Shown here: piece by piece, positions 8,525 through 16,716 of the stretch
How the letters are laid out: every line of letters begins with the position of its first letter
Position numbering within the stretch: position 1 is the first letter of the stretch
NCBI GenBank assembly: GCA_947493705.1
Contig: CANLSH010000021.1
Coordinates: 1-61,144 of the forward strand
Length of the DNA stretch: 61,144 bases
Source of the DNA: an uncultured Arachnia sp.
GTDB lineage: Bacteria; Actinomycetota; Actinomycetes; Propionibacteriales; Propionibacteriaceae
Reading direction: 5' to 3'
Made by a program: the position numbers and the translations under genes
Notes under the pieces: model-generated
What the model was told of the DNA's origin: nothing
Seen by the model: only the letters and a program-made list of their open reading frames with translations
Databases searched by the model: none

Positions 8525-9503
8525 TGCCCACTTCGGCCAGGAACTCCCCCATGCGGTCGAAGGCCTGCTCGTCCACCTCCATGCTGGGCTCACCGTCGCG
8601 CAGCCAGAGTTTGGACGTGGCTGCAAGGACGGCCCGTGCTGTCTCCTCCTGATCCGGTTCGGAGAGAGTGGGGACTTCGGCCCGGGTGGCCGCGATGGCC
8701 ACGTCCGGGTCTGCCAGGATCTGCTCCTCGGCATTCAGCAGTGCCTCTTTGAGGCTTCGCAGAACGTCATCGTCAAGTTGTCCGGGCACCGTGGTCAGGC
8801 CCGGGCCCACGAGCGTCGGCTCGTCGGGATCCTGTACGGCAAGTTCCACGACGTCGAATCCGGCGTTGGTGAACTGCACTGTTTCGTTGTTGCTGTAGCC
8901 CACCACCACATCGACACGTCCGGTGGTGAGGGCGGTGACCTGTGTGTAGCCGATGTCCTGCAGTGTCACGTCGTCGTCTTCAAGCCCGGCCATGTGCAGG
9001 GCGGCCAGGACGGTGTAGTAGCTGGAGCCGTAGTGCCCGGGCATCCCAATCGTGGTGCCGCGGAGGTCCTCCACCGACGTGATGCCGGAGTCCGCCGGGG
9101 CCAGCAGTACGCCCGGGAACTGCTGGAAACCGGTACCGAATGTCGCGATCGTGGAGCCTGAGGCTGATGCAACGACCGCCTCGTCGCCACTGGCGAACAC
9201 AACGTCTTCTTCGCCCGCCAACAGCGCACCGAAGGAGTCCTCCTGCGCGCCGTGGTGCCGCAGTGTGACCTCCAGACCCTGCTCCCTGAACAGTCCGAGA
9301 TCCCTGGCGACGTAGAAGGGACTGAATTGCACGTTGGGGATGTAGGTGAGCCCGATGGTGAGTTCGACGGGGCCCGCCGTGGCGCCCTCCCCTGCGGGTT
9401 CACTCACTGAAGTTCCGCCGGGACCGTTGCTGCACGATGCCAGTCCAGCCAGGGCCGCCAGGCCGAGGGTTCCGGTGAATAGCTGACGACGAGTGGTTCT
9501 CAT
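8484..9503 (-). CDS. ribY: NMT1/THI5-like substrate-binding lipoprotein, RibY-type
   Basis: A 339-residue ABC-transporter binding protein. The ATG at 9503 overlaps the stop of the upstream permease (ATGA). The N-terminus carries twin arginines (RRQLFTG), a hydrophobic stretch and a lipobox LASC, so it is probably Tat-exported and lipid-anchored. The NMT1/THI5 fold follows (LTYIPNVQFSPFYVARDLGLFREQGLEV). Proteins of this family bind thiamine precursors or riboflavin. The FMN riboswitch ahead of the operon argues for riboflavin, as described for RibXY. The 3' end overlaps the convergent MMPL gene by 41 bp. Confidence 0.82.
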   Translation of the reverse strand: MRTTRRQLFTGTLGLAALAGLASCSNGPGGTSVSEPAGEGATAGPVELTIGLTYIPNVQFSPFYVARDLGLFREQGLEVTLRHHGAQEDSFGALLAGEEDVVFASGDEAVVASASGSTIATFGTGFQQFPGVLLAPADSGITSVEDLRGTTIGMPGHYGSSYYTVLAALHMAGLEDDDVTLQDIGYTQVTALTTGRVDVVVGYSNNETVQFTNAGFDVVELAVQDPDEPTLVGPGLTTVPGQLDDDVLRSLKEALLNAEEQILADPDVAIAATRAEVPTLSEPDQEETARAVLAATSKLWLRDGEPSMEVDEQAFDRMGEFLAEVGIIETPPTAPTVAV

Positions 9504-10336
9504 GAGTGTTCTCCTTGGAGACGGCGGGTGCTGGCGCGTTCTGCGATCTGGATGGAGCCCTGCAGGAGCAGTGCCGCGGCGGCGATCCACACGAGCACTG
9601 CGAAGACGCCGACGCTGTCGGCAGCCTCCCTCGAGATAGTGAGTAGCGTCCCCAGGCCAGCGCCACCCATGACGAATTCGCCGACGATGGCACCCGTCAT
9701 GGATAGAACGAAGCCCGCGCGGACACCCGCGAGGATGGCGGGGGCCGCCATGGGAAGTTCGACGTGTATGAGACGTTGCCGCGGGGCGGCGCCGTCGAGC
9801 AGGGCATGCTCCACGATCCGCATGTCGAGGCCACGCAGCCCGACGACGGTGGTGGTCACCATCGGGAAGAACGAGATGATGGCACACAGTATGGCAATGG
9901 GGACCACGCCGTACCCGATCCACAGCGCCAGCAGCGGCGCGATGGCCACGAGCGGGATCACCTGCGAGAAGGCCACGAACGGCTCAATGACTGCCGCCAT
10001 CAGGCGTGAGTGGGCGATGGCGATCCCCAACGGGATGGCGACGATCATCGCGATGAGACTGCCGAGCACAGCGGCCCCCAACGTCGGAACCAGGTATCGC
10101 CAGCCCGTGCCGTCGCGCACCCAGGACAGCACCCGTGCAGTGACATCGACGGGGTTCGGGAGAATCACGGCCGGCACCACGCCGGTGGCGGTGACGGCCC
10201 ACCACATCAACAACACGATGGTCAGAGCGGTGGTCGCGGGCACCCAGCGCCACGCACCGTGGGTGGGGCGGACACGTCCCGGGAAGGCAGACCACAGCCC
10301 CAGGTGCGCCATCGCACGAGCTCGTACACGACCCAT
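9500..10336 (-). CDS. ribX: ABC transporter permease, RibX-type
   Basis: A 278-residue inner-membrane permease with about six helices and the EAA-type loop (EHALLDGAAPRQRLIHVELPMAAPAILAGVRAG) that contacts the ATPase. The start is taken at the ATG at 10336; an in-frame GTG lies just upstream. It sits 134 bp downstream of an FMN riboswitch and is translationally coupled to the binding-protein gene. No ATPase gene accompanies them, so the motor subunit must come from elsewhere or be shared. Riboflavin import is inferred from the riboswitch; the family alone would also allow thiamine pyrimidine. Confidence 0.82.
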   Translation of the reverse strand: MGRVRARAMAHLGLWSAFPGRVRPTHGAWRWVPATTALTIVLLMWWAVTATGVVPAVILPNPVDVTARVLSWVRDGTGWRYLVPTLGAAVLGSLIAMIVAIPLGIAIAHSRLMAAVIEPFVAFSQVIPLVAIAPLLALWIGYGVVPIAILCAIISFFPMVTTTVVGLRGLDMRIVEHALLDGAAPRQRLIHVELPMAAPAILAGVRAGFVLSMTGAIVGEFVMGGAGLGTLLTISREAADSVGVFAVLVWIAAAALLLQGSIQIAERASTRRLQGEHS

Positions 10337-10469
10337 CACTTCCCGGATTCCCTTCCTCAGTCAGGTCCGGGGTTGGTGGTGACGCCGTGGATGAACGCAT
10401 CCTGCGACGGCTCAACGACACACCGGATCAGGCATGCGTACACCGTCGCTGGGCACGGTTGCCACAGCG

Positions 10470-10602
10470 ACGCGTTCCTCCCATCCAGACTCTGACTGTC
10501 GGCCTCGGAGTTCCACCGAATCAACCTTGTCCGCTCCGGGGAGCTTCAAAGGGTCGCGGGCTGTCACCGCCGGTTCGGACTTTCACCGACCCCGGAACAC
10601 GT
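10470..10602 (-). ncRNA. FMN riboswitch (RFN element)
   Basis: Read on the minus strand, the conserved RFN blocks occur in order: GGTGAAAGTCCGAACCGGCGGT, then GACAGCCCGCGACCC, a variable arm, GGTGGAACTCCGAGGCCGACAG, then GTCTGGATGGGAGGAACG. The closing helix P1 pairs ACGTGTTCC (5' side) with GGAACGCGT (3' side). Just downstream, GTCGCTG and CAGCGAC can pair as part of the expression platform. The switch controls the RibX/RibY pair, shutting it off when FMN is plentiful. Confidence 0.95.
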
Positions 10603-10724
10603 ATGTTGGCGCCAATACTAGCAATCGTTTTGCGGGTGTCTCCACACGCGCATCGAGTAGGCCGCCCGCCACCGGGTCGAGATCCCGGTCAGACCGGGGA
10701 GGAATTTCGACACATCGCGTGCGG

Positions 10725-13640
10725 CTACTGCCAGAACAGCTCGTCGACCACCTGGAAGGCGCGGCGCATGAGCCGGCGGGTGTCCTCCAGCATCTGGGAG
10801 GATTGGCGCGGACCGTACTCAAGGAGGTCTGAGATGGCCGCGAGTTCGCGGAAATCCGCTGGCAGTGCCTCACTTGCCCGGCCCCGCACCAGTATCATGG
10901 CATTGCGCAGACGGCTGATGTGCTCCCAGGCGGCACGCAGATCATGAGCCTGACGGGCCGTCACCAACTCCAGCGTGGCGGCAGCCGTCAGCGCCTCAAG
11001 CGTCCCCGACGTGCGAAGTTCAGCATGGTCATGCGCGTGGCGGAGCTGCAGGAGCTGCACCGTCCACTCAATATCGGAAAGTCCGCCTGAGCCCAGCTTC
11101 AGATGCCGCTCCTTGGGAACCCCCCTCGGGATGCGTTCCTTCTCCATGCGGGACTTCAGTCGTCGAATGTCCGCCGTCTGGGCCGCTGTCGGTCCGTCGA
11201 CTGGGTAGCGGCGGTCATCGGTGGCGGTGATGACGGCGGCCGCGAGGGAGAGATCCCCCGCGCCGGGCCGGGCCCGCAGCATGGCCTGGGACTCCCACGT
11301 GGCGGACCATTTCTCGTAGTACGTCGCGTACGAGGCAATCGTGCGTACCTGCGGACCGCCCTTGCCCTCGGGCCGCAGATCACTGTCCAGCACCAGTGAG
11401 GGCTCGGGTCCCGGTTTACCCAGGACGGCGGTGGCACGCCTGACCAGCTCGGTTGCGGCGGCAAGACCGGCGGCGTCCACGTCATTGGGGACGACGAACA
11501 TCGCATCCGCATCCGAGGCATAGCTCATCTCATTGCCACCCCAGCTGCCGAGCGCCACCACACCCACCGGCGGCGAATCGACGCGACGCGCAGCGATCGC
11601 CAGGGCAGCGTCGACGGAGGCCGAGGCCAGGTCCGACAACGCCAGACCCACCGTCTGGACGTCCGCATTCCCCAGGACATCCGCCAGCGCAATCCGGCAC
11701 AGCTCCCGCCGTCGCAGCCCGCGCACGGAGGTGATGGATCGCTCCTCGTCCTCGTGACGGTGGGCGGCGCGCGTCATGGCTTCTGTCAGGTCAGCTGTGT
11801 TCCGGGGCTCGAGATCGTCCCGGCTGGCCAGCATCTGCACCATCTCGGGTGCCCGTTTCATCAGATCCACCACATACCGGCTGGAGGATGCGACGCGTGC
11901 CAACCGATGAGCCATCCAGCCCTCGTCCCGCAGGGCACGGAGGTACCAGCTGGTGTCCCCCAGCGCCTCCGAGAGTTGCCGGAAGGCAAGCAATCCGAAA
12001 TCTGGGTTGGGCCCTTCCGCGAACCACTCCAGCATCGCGGGGAGCAACTGCCGCTGGATCCCGGCACGACGGGTGGATCCCTTGGTCAGCGACTGGATGT
12101 GTCCGAGTGCGGAGCGCGGATCGCTGAACCCCAGCGCCCGCATGCGGGTCTGGGCCGCTTCCGGGGAGAGCCTCAGCCCTTCTGCAGGAATGGCGCTGAC
12201 CATCTCCAACAGCGGGGAGAAGAAGATCTGGCGTTGCAGTCGCAGTACGGTGCGGGTACTGCCCCTCCAACGTTTCTGCAGCTCGTCGCCGGTGAGGCCG
12301 ATGCTCCGGGCGATCGCAGCGATGACGAGTTCGTCGTCGGGCATCAGATGGGTCCGGCGTAGCTGGCGCAGCTGCACCCGATGTTCCAGGACACGTTGGA
12401 ATCGGTACGCCTGCTCCATTTCGTCGCCGTCGCTCCGGCCGATGTAGCCGGCGGCCACCAAAGACTCAAGGGCGTCGAAGGTGCCCCTAACTCGAAGTGT
12501 GTCGTCGGCCCTGCCGTGCACCAGCTGCAGTAGTTGAACGGCGAACTCGGTGTCACGAAGGCCACCTTCGCCCAGCTTGATCTCCCGCGAAGCCTGGTTG
12601 GCAGGAATGAGCGACACCACGCGGCTACGCATGGCTCGCACCTCGGCGACAAATCCATCGCGCTCGGCGGCCGCCCACACCAGCGGCGCCACCATGGAGC
12701 AGAACTCCTCACCCAGCTCCACATCGCCAGCTGCAGGGCGAGCCTTCAACAATGCTTGGAACTCCCAGTTCTTCGCCCATTTGGCGTAGTAAGCACGACA
12801 GGAGGAGACCGTTCTCACGAGGGGACCAGCCTTGCCCTCAGGACGCAGCGCAGCATCAACCTCCCAGATGGTGCCCTGGATGGTGTGCGCCGAACAGATG
12901 CGTGCAACGGCCGCGGCAAGTGCCGTGGCCACGCGCATACCCTCCTCCAACGAATACCCCGCGGCTGGTTCGGCCACATGGATGACGTCCACGTCCGAGA
13001 GGTAGTTCAGTTCTTCTGCGCCCGCCTTGCCCATGGCGACGATTGCCAACCGTGCTGCCTGCCATTGCGCCACTTCAGCCCGCGCGATGGCGAGGGCACA
13101 GTGCAGCACCGCATCGGCGGCGTGCGCCAGTTCCCGAGCCACCTCGTCCACCACCCGCATCGGATCCGCGGCCTCCAGGTCTCTGGCCGCAATCTCCACG
13201 AGGGCGGCATGGTGAGCCCGACGCAGGTCATCCCCATCTCCGGTGGCAACCTCGTCGACGATCCCGACACGCTCAACGTAGAACTCTCGCCATCCTCGCG
13301 CGTCCCGGGAGGGGCGTGCCGTTCGCAGCAGTTCCAGCTCGGCGGGATTTCGTGCCAGGAACTGACCCAGAACGCTGGATGCGCCGGCCACGAGGATCAC
13401 TCGTCCCAACCACTGTGTGTCCGCCAGTACCTCCTTCAGGCAATCCGGTGAGTGTTCCCCCAGGCGTGCGAGGACATCCAGTGCGCGATTCCTGTCCGCA
13501 GCCGGGATGAAGACATCCAGAGTGATGGGCGGCTCATCCCCTCGGATTTCACACCACCGGCCCCACGTCGCCGCCGCCGCGGCGGGGGCATCAAATCCGC
13601 GGCGCGCGAACTCGCCCGTGGTGGACGTGACCCTGGTCAT
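10725..13640 (-). CDS. glnE: Bifunctional glutamine synthetase adenylyltransferase/deadenylase
   Basis: A 971-residue cytosolic enzyme that attaches AMP to, and removes it from, glutamine synthetase in response to nitrogen status. Both nucleotidyltransferase domains are present. The first has MGKAGAEELNYLSDVDVI near residues 203-220 (deadenylase half in known GlnE) and the second has LGSWGGNEMSYASDADAMF near 695-715 (adenylylase half). A GlnD_UR_UTase-like helical region follows each domain. The length is normal. The start is 34 bp from the divergent SCP-like gene. The glutamine synthetase encoded next door lacks the modification tyrosine, so GlnE's target is presumably another GlnA encoded outside the window. 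Confidence 0.96.
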   Translation of the reverse strand: MTRVTSTTGEFARRGFDAPAAAAATWGRWCEIRGDEPPITLDVFIPAADRNRALDVLARLGEHSPDCLKEVLADTQWLGRVILVAGASSVLGQFLARNPAELELLRTARPSRDARGWREFYVERVGIVDEVATGDGDDLRRAHHAALVEIAARDLEAADPMRVVDEVARELAHAADAVLHCALAIARAEVAQWQAARLAIVAMGKAGAEELNYLSDVDVIHVAEPAAGYSLEEGMRVATALAAAVARICSAHTIQGTIWEVDAALRPEGKAGPLVRTVSSCRAYYAKWAKNWEFQALLKARPAAGDVELGEEFCSMVAPLVWAAAERDGFVAEVRAMRSRVVSLIPANQASREIKLGEGGLRDTEFAVQLLQLVHGRADDTLRVRGTFDALESLVAAGYIGRSDGDEMEQAYRFQRVLEHRVQLRQLRRTHLMPDDELVIAAIARSIGLTGDELQKRWRGSTRTVLRLQRQIFFSPLLEMVSAIPAEGLRLSPEAAQTRMRALGFSDPRSALGHIQSLTKGSTRRAGIQRQLLPAMLEWFAEGPNPDFGLLAFRQLSEALGDTSWYLRALRDEGWMAHRLARVASSSRYVVDLMKRAPEMVQMLASRDDLEPRNTADLTEAMTRAAHRHEDEERSITSVRGLRRRELCRIALADVLGNADVQTVGLALSDLASASVDAALAIAARRVDSPPVGVVALGSWGGNEMSYASDADAMFVVPNDVDAAGLAAATELVRRATAVLGKPGPEPSLVLDSDLRPEGKGGPQVRTIASYATYYEKWSATWESQAMLRARPGAGDLSLAAAVITATDDRRYPVDGPTAAQTADIRRLKSRMEKERIPRGVPKERHLKLGSGGLSDIEWTVQLLQLRHAHDHAELRTSGTLEALTAAATLELVTARQAHDLRAAWEHISRLRNAMILVRGRASEALPADFRELAAISDLLEYGPRQSSQMLEDTRRLMRRAFQVVDELFWQ

Positions 13641-13673
13641 GGGGCCGACACCGTGGATGGATATGGTGAGGTC

Positions 13674-14156
13674 ATGTTCAAGCCGAGCGATGCAATCGTG
13701 GCGGCACTACGGGATTTGTACGCCTGCCTGGGAGCCGTTGAGTGTGGCAGGGCCACCGATCTGGGCCGGGAACTCGACGCCGAACTGTCCCGCCGTCGCC
13801 CCGACATCACCGACGTTCTGCTTTCCACGGCGCAGGCTGCCCGCCAGCATGGGCTCGAGCTGGGAGCCGAGCTGACCGCAGCCTGCTGCCGGGCGGGATG
13901 TGCCCGGCTGGGCCAACGCCATCCGGGTGCGAGCATCGAAGTGCGGGTTCCGCCCGTCTCCGCTGTCCAGATCGGTTTCCAGAGCGGCCCCACGCACACC
14001 CGCGGCACACCCCCCAATGTGGTGGAGATGCCGCCGCTGACATTCATCGATCTGGCGACCGGCCACCACGTCTGGGACGATGCCAAGCAGGACATCCGCA
14101 GCTCTGGAGCGCATGCGGATGAGGCGCGGCAGGCGTTCCCGCTCTGGGCCTTCTGA
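13674..14156 (+). CDS. Bacterial SCP-orthologue (SCP_3-like) protein
   Basis: A 160-residue small protein recognised from the strongly conserved stretch HTRGTPPNVVEMPPLTFIDL and the preceding RVPPVSAVQIGFQSGP, as in the actinobacterial 'bacterial SCP ortholog' family related to sterol-carrier folds. These genes are commonly found near glnA/glnE in actinomycetes; the biochemical role is unknown. The ATG at 13674 keeps the frame clear of glnE. A GTG at 13653 is an alternative start. Confidence 0.8.
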   Translation: MFKPSDAIVAALRDLYACLGAVECGRATDLGRELDAELSRRRPDITDVLLSTAQAARQHGLELGAELTAACCRAGCARLGQRHPGASIEVRVPPVSAVQIGFQSGPTHTRGTPPNVVEMPPLTFIDLATGHHVWDDAKQDIRSSGAHADEARQAFPLWAF

Positions 14157-14210
14157 GGCATCGGTTCCACGCTCATCCCAGAGCCCCGCCCACCATCGCC
14201 GACCCCTTCA

Positions 14211-15536
14211 TCAGAGAACCGAGATGTGTCGTTCCAGCTCCCAGGGCGTGACCTGCTGGCGGTAGATCTCGAACTCCTCGCGCTTGTTGCGCATGAAGTA
14301 CTCAAAGACATGTTCCCCCAGCGTTTCGGCCGCGAGTTCACTGTTCTCCATGATGTTCAGCGCCTCGTCGAGGCTCCGTGGCAACGATTTGATACCCAGC
14401 GCCCGACGCTCCCTGGCCGAGAGTCGCCACACTTCATCCTCGGTCTCCTCGGGCAACTCGTACTCCCCCTCCACACCGGCCAACCCTGCATTCAGCATGA
14501 GTGCATAGGCCAGATACGGGTTGGCGGCGGCATCAGGTGCACGAAACTCGATGCGCGCAGAGGATGTCTTGTGCGGGGAGAACTGCGGCACCCGGATCAT
14601 CGCGGAGCGGTTCGCCCTGCCCCAGCAGGCATAGGTGGGTGCCTCACCTTGGCCACTGAGCCGCTTGTAGGAGTTCACCCACTGGTTGGTGACCGCCGCG
14701 ATCTCCGGTGCATGGTGCAGCAGCCCGGCAATGAAGTGGCGGGCAGTTGTGCTGAGGCGGTACTCGTCGGCACCGTCGTAGAAGGCGTTGGTGTCCCCCT
14801 CGAACAGCGACATGTGGGTGTGCATGCCGGAACCCGGTTGTTCGCTGAAGGGCTTGGGCATGAAGGTGGCGTGGATGCCCTGGCTCACGGCCACTTCCCG
14901 GATGACGACGCGAAACGTCATGATGTTGTCCGCCATGGTCAGCGCATCGGCGTAGCGCAGGTCAATCTCGTGTTGCCCGGGTGCGGCCTCGTGGTGGCTG
15001 AACTCCACCGAGATTCCCATCTTCTCCAGCATGGTGATGGCGTCACGACGGAAATCGGTGCCGTCCCCCAGGGTTGTGTGGTCGAAGTATCCGCCGCTGT
15101 CCAGGGGGATGGGGGGATTGAGTTGCTTGAGCAGGAAGAACTCCATCTCGGGATGGATGTAGAACGTGAATCCCAGGTTGGCTGCTCGCTGCAGGGCTCG
15201 TTTCAGGACGTATCTGGGGTCTGCGAAGCTCGGGGACCCGTCAGGCAGGTTGATGTCGCAGAACATGCGGGCGGTGCCGCGCTCCAACTGGCGCCAGGGA
15301 AGCACCTGGAACGTCGACGCGTCGGGTTGCGCCACCATGTCCGCTTCGAACACGCGGGCGAAGCCCTCGATGGCAGACCCGTCGAAACCGACCCCTTCGG
15401 AGATGGCACCCTCCACTTCCGCCGGTGCGATGGCCACTGATTTCAGTGAACCCAGCACGTCGGTGAACCAGAGCCGCACGAAGCGGATGTCGCGTTCCTC
15501 CATGGAGCGGAGTACGTATTCGGTCTGCCTGTCCAT
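14211..15536 (-). CDS. glnA: Type I glutamine synthetase, GlnA2-like (no adenylylation site)
   Basis: A 441-residue enzyme that makes glutamine from glutamate, ammonia and ATP, or a paralogue with a related ligase role. The family motifs are GVGFDGSAIEGFARVFEADM (beta-grasp region), MEFFLLK and the ATP-site stretch KPFSEQPGSGMHTHMSLF. The length and the lack of the NLYDLPPEE-type adenylylation loop near the C-terminus place it in the GSI-alpha/GlnA2 group rather than GlnA1. It starts only 4 bp after the stop of the upstream sugar-type regulator gene, with no obvious ribosome site. Coupling to that gene or a promoter inside it is likely. Confidence 0.94.
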   Translation of the reverse strand: MDRQTEYVLRSMEERDIRFVRLWFTDVLGSLKSVAIAPAEVEGAISEGVGFDGSAIEGFARVFEADMVAQPDASTFQVLPWRQLERGTARMFCDINLPDGSPSFADPRYVLKRALQRAANLGFTFYIHPEMEFFLLKQLNPPIPLDSGGYFDHTTLGDGTDFRRDAITMLEKMGISVEFSHHEAAPGQHEIDLRYADALTMADNIMTFRVVIREVAVSQGIHATFMPKPFSEQPGSGMHTHMSLFEGDTNAFYDGADEYRLSTTARHFIAGLLHHAPEIAAVTNQWVNSYKRLSGQGEAPTYACWGRANRSAMIRVPQFSPHKTSSARIEFRAPDAAANPYLAYALMLNAGLAGVEGEYELPEETEDEVWRLSARERRALGIKSLPRSLDEALNIMENSELAAETLGEHVFEYFMRNKREEFEIYRQQVTPWELERHISVL

Positions 15537-15540
15537 GTCT

Positions 15541-16617
15541 CTAGTGTGCCTGCTTCACGGCCGTGGATTCACGGATGTTCAGCTTCGGGGTGATGATCAC
15601 CCGATGAGCGGGTCTACCGGGGTCACGCAGCCGCTCCACTGCCAACCCCATGGCGGCACGGCCGATGGAGGTGCGCGGCGGACGCACAGCCGTGAGGGGA
15701 GGCGTGAAGAGGGCCGCCACCTCGTCGTCGTAGGCAATGATGGAGAGATCACCCGGCACATCGATTTCCACCTGTTGGCAGTGCTGAACGATGGCGCTCG
15801 CCTCCCTGTCAGCATGCACGAGCAGGGCCGTCGTGTCTGAGGCCAGACAGTCACCTACCAGCGTTGCTACTGTCTCTGCGTCATCGCCTCGTTGCGGACG
15901 GCGGAGATCGCGGTTGAACGCATCGGTGTCGAGACCACAGGTGCGCGTCGCCCGCACCCATCCTCGGTGGATCTCGTTCCGGTGCGGGCTGCCCGGGTTC
16001 GCGACGAATCCCACCTTCTCGTGTCCCAGATCCGCAAGATGCTGCACCGCGGCCGCAGCGCCAGCAGCGTGGTCCGTGGACACGGATTCACACCGCGGGG
16101 CTTCGGAGAACGGGGGCATGTCCCTCTCCACCAGAACCACTGCAATGCCAGCCTCCTGCAGCCATGTCAGCAGTTCGGCCGTCTCAGACCTCGTCACATC
16201 GGGCGCGAGCAGCAGTGCCTCTGCTCCGGCCGCCAGCAGATGTTCGACATGGCTGTGATAGTTGGTGTCCTCGTAGCTGGTGCCACGCAGGATCAGGGAG
16301 GCACCACGCTCAGCTGCCATGTCCTGTGCTCCGTGGATCACTTCCGGCCAGTAGAAATCCAGCGAGGGCACAAGCATTCCCACGCGGCGTGCCACATCCA
16401 GCAGGGGGCCTGTTTCCTCCTCCACCTCCATGAGCACTGCCCCGCCATGCAGCCGGCGGATGACTCCATCGGCCGCCAGTCTGGCCATGTCCCGTCGAAG
16501 GGTGACAGGGGCCACTCCCACCAGTTCCGCCAACTCGTTGACGCGCAGCATCCCGCGCGATCGAAGCTCAGCGACTATGCGCTCGCGACGCCCGTCGGGA
16601 AGGAGATGCTGTGTCAT
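15541..16617 (-). CDS. Hybrid regulator: DeoR-type HTH plus LacI-type sensor domain
   Basis: A 358-residue transcription factor. Residues 1-60 are a DeoR-type winged helix (RERIVAELRSRGMLRVNELAELVGVAPVTLRRDMARLAADGVIRRLHGGAV). The rest is a periplasmic-binding-fold sensor of LacI type (LEHLLAAGAEALLLAP, HLADLGHEKVGFV, IIAYDDEVAALFTPPLTAVRPP). This combination is less common than HTH_LacI plus sensor, though known in actinomycetes. It is divergent from the unsaturated-uronate operon and very probably controls it, sensing a pathway sugar such as KDG. The ATG at 16617 is chosen; an in-frame GTG at 16626 sits closer to a GGAGGT motif and is equally possible. Confidence 0.88.
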   Translation of the reverse strand: MTQHLLPDGRRERIVAELRSRGMLRVNELAELVGVAPVTLRRDMARLAADGVIRRLHGGAVLMEVEEETGPLLDVARRVGMLVPSLDFYWPEVIHGAQDMAAERGASLILRGTSYEDTNYHSHVEHLLAAGAEALLLAPDVTRSETAELLTWLQEAGIAVVLVERDMPPFSEAPRCESVSTDHAAGAAAAVQHLADLGHEKVGFVANPGSPHRNEIHRGWVRATRTCGLDTDAFNRDLRRPQRGDDAETVATLVGDCLASDTTALLVHADREASAIVQHCQQVEIDVPGDLSIIAYDDEVAALFTPPLTAVRPPRTSIGRAAMGLAVERLRDPGRPAHRVIITPKLNIRESTAVKQAH

Positions 16618-16716
16618 ATTGATCACTTTACCTCCATTTGGCCCACCAAGGAGCTATTGTGTTCATAAGTGATCTTTTTCGATCAGTCTCGTGTCGTTCA
16701 GGGAGGAGGTGTCGCG
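16618..16716. promoter_or_regulatory. Divergent control region with inverted GATCACTT/AAGTGATC half-sites
   Basis: Between the regulator and the uronate operon, GATCACTT (16621-16628) and its exact reverse complement AAGTGATC (16667-16674) lie 46 bp apart. A third related GATC site is at 16681. Such spaced half-sites suit a dimeric or tetrameric DeoR/LacI-type regulator and a loop across both promoters. GGGAGGAGG at 16701-16709 is the ribosome site that sets the operon's TTG start. Confidence 0.55.

Noticed and set aside
10340..10470. Plus- and minus-strand frames in the riboswitch leader as an additional transporter gene (the missing ATPase).
   Set aside because: The region is the riboswitch expression platform. 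The frames have no Walker motifs and are too short.
10470..10602. A TPP riboswitch, because NMT1/THI5-like proteins often bind thiamine precursors.
   Set aside because: The conserved CTGAGA and ACCTGAT-type thi-box blocks are absent, whereas all RFN blocks are present in order.
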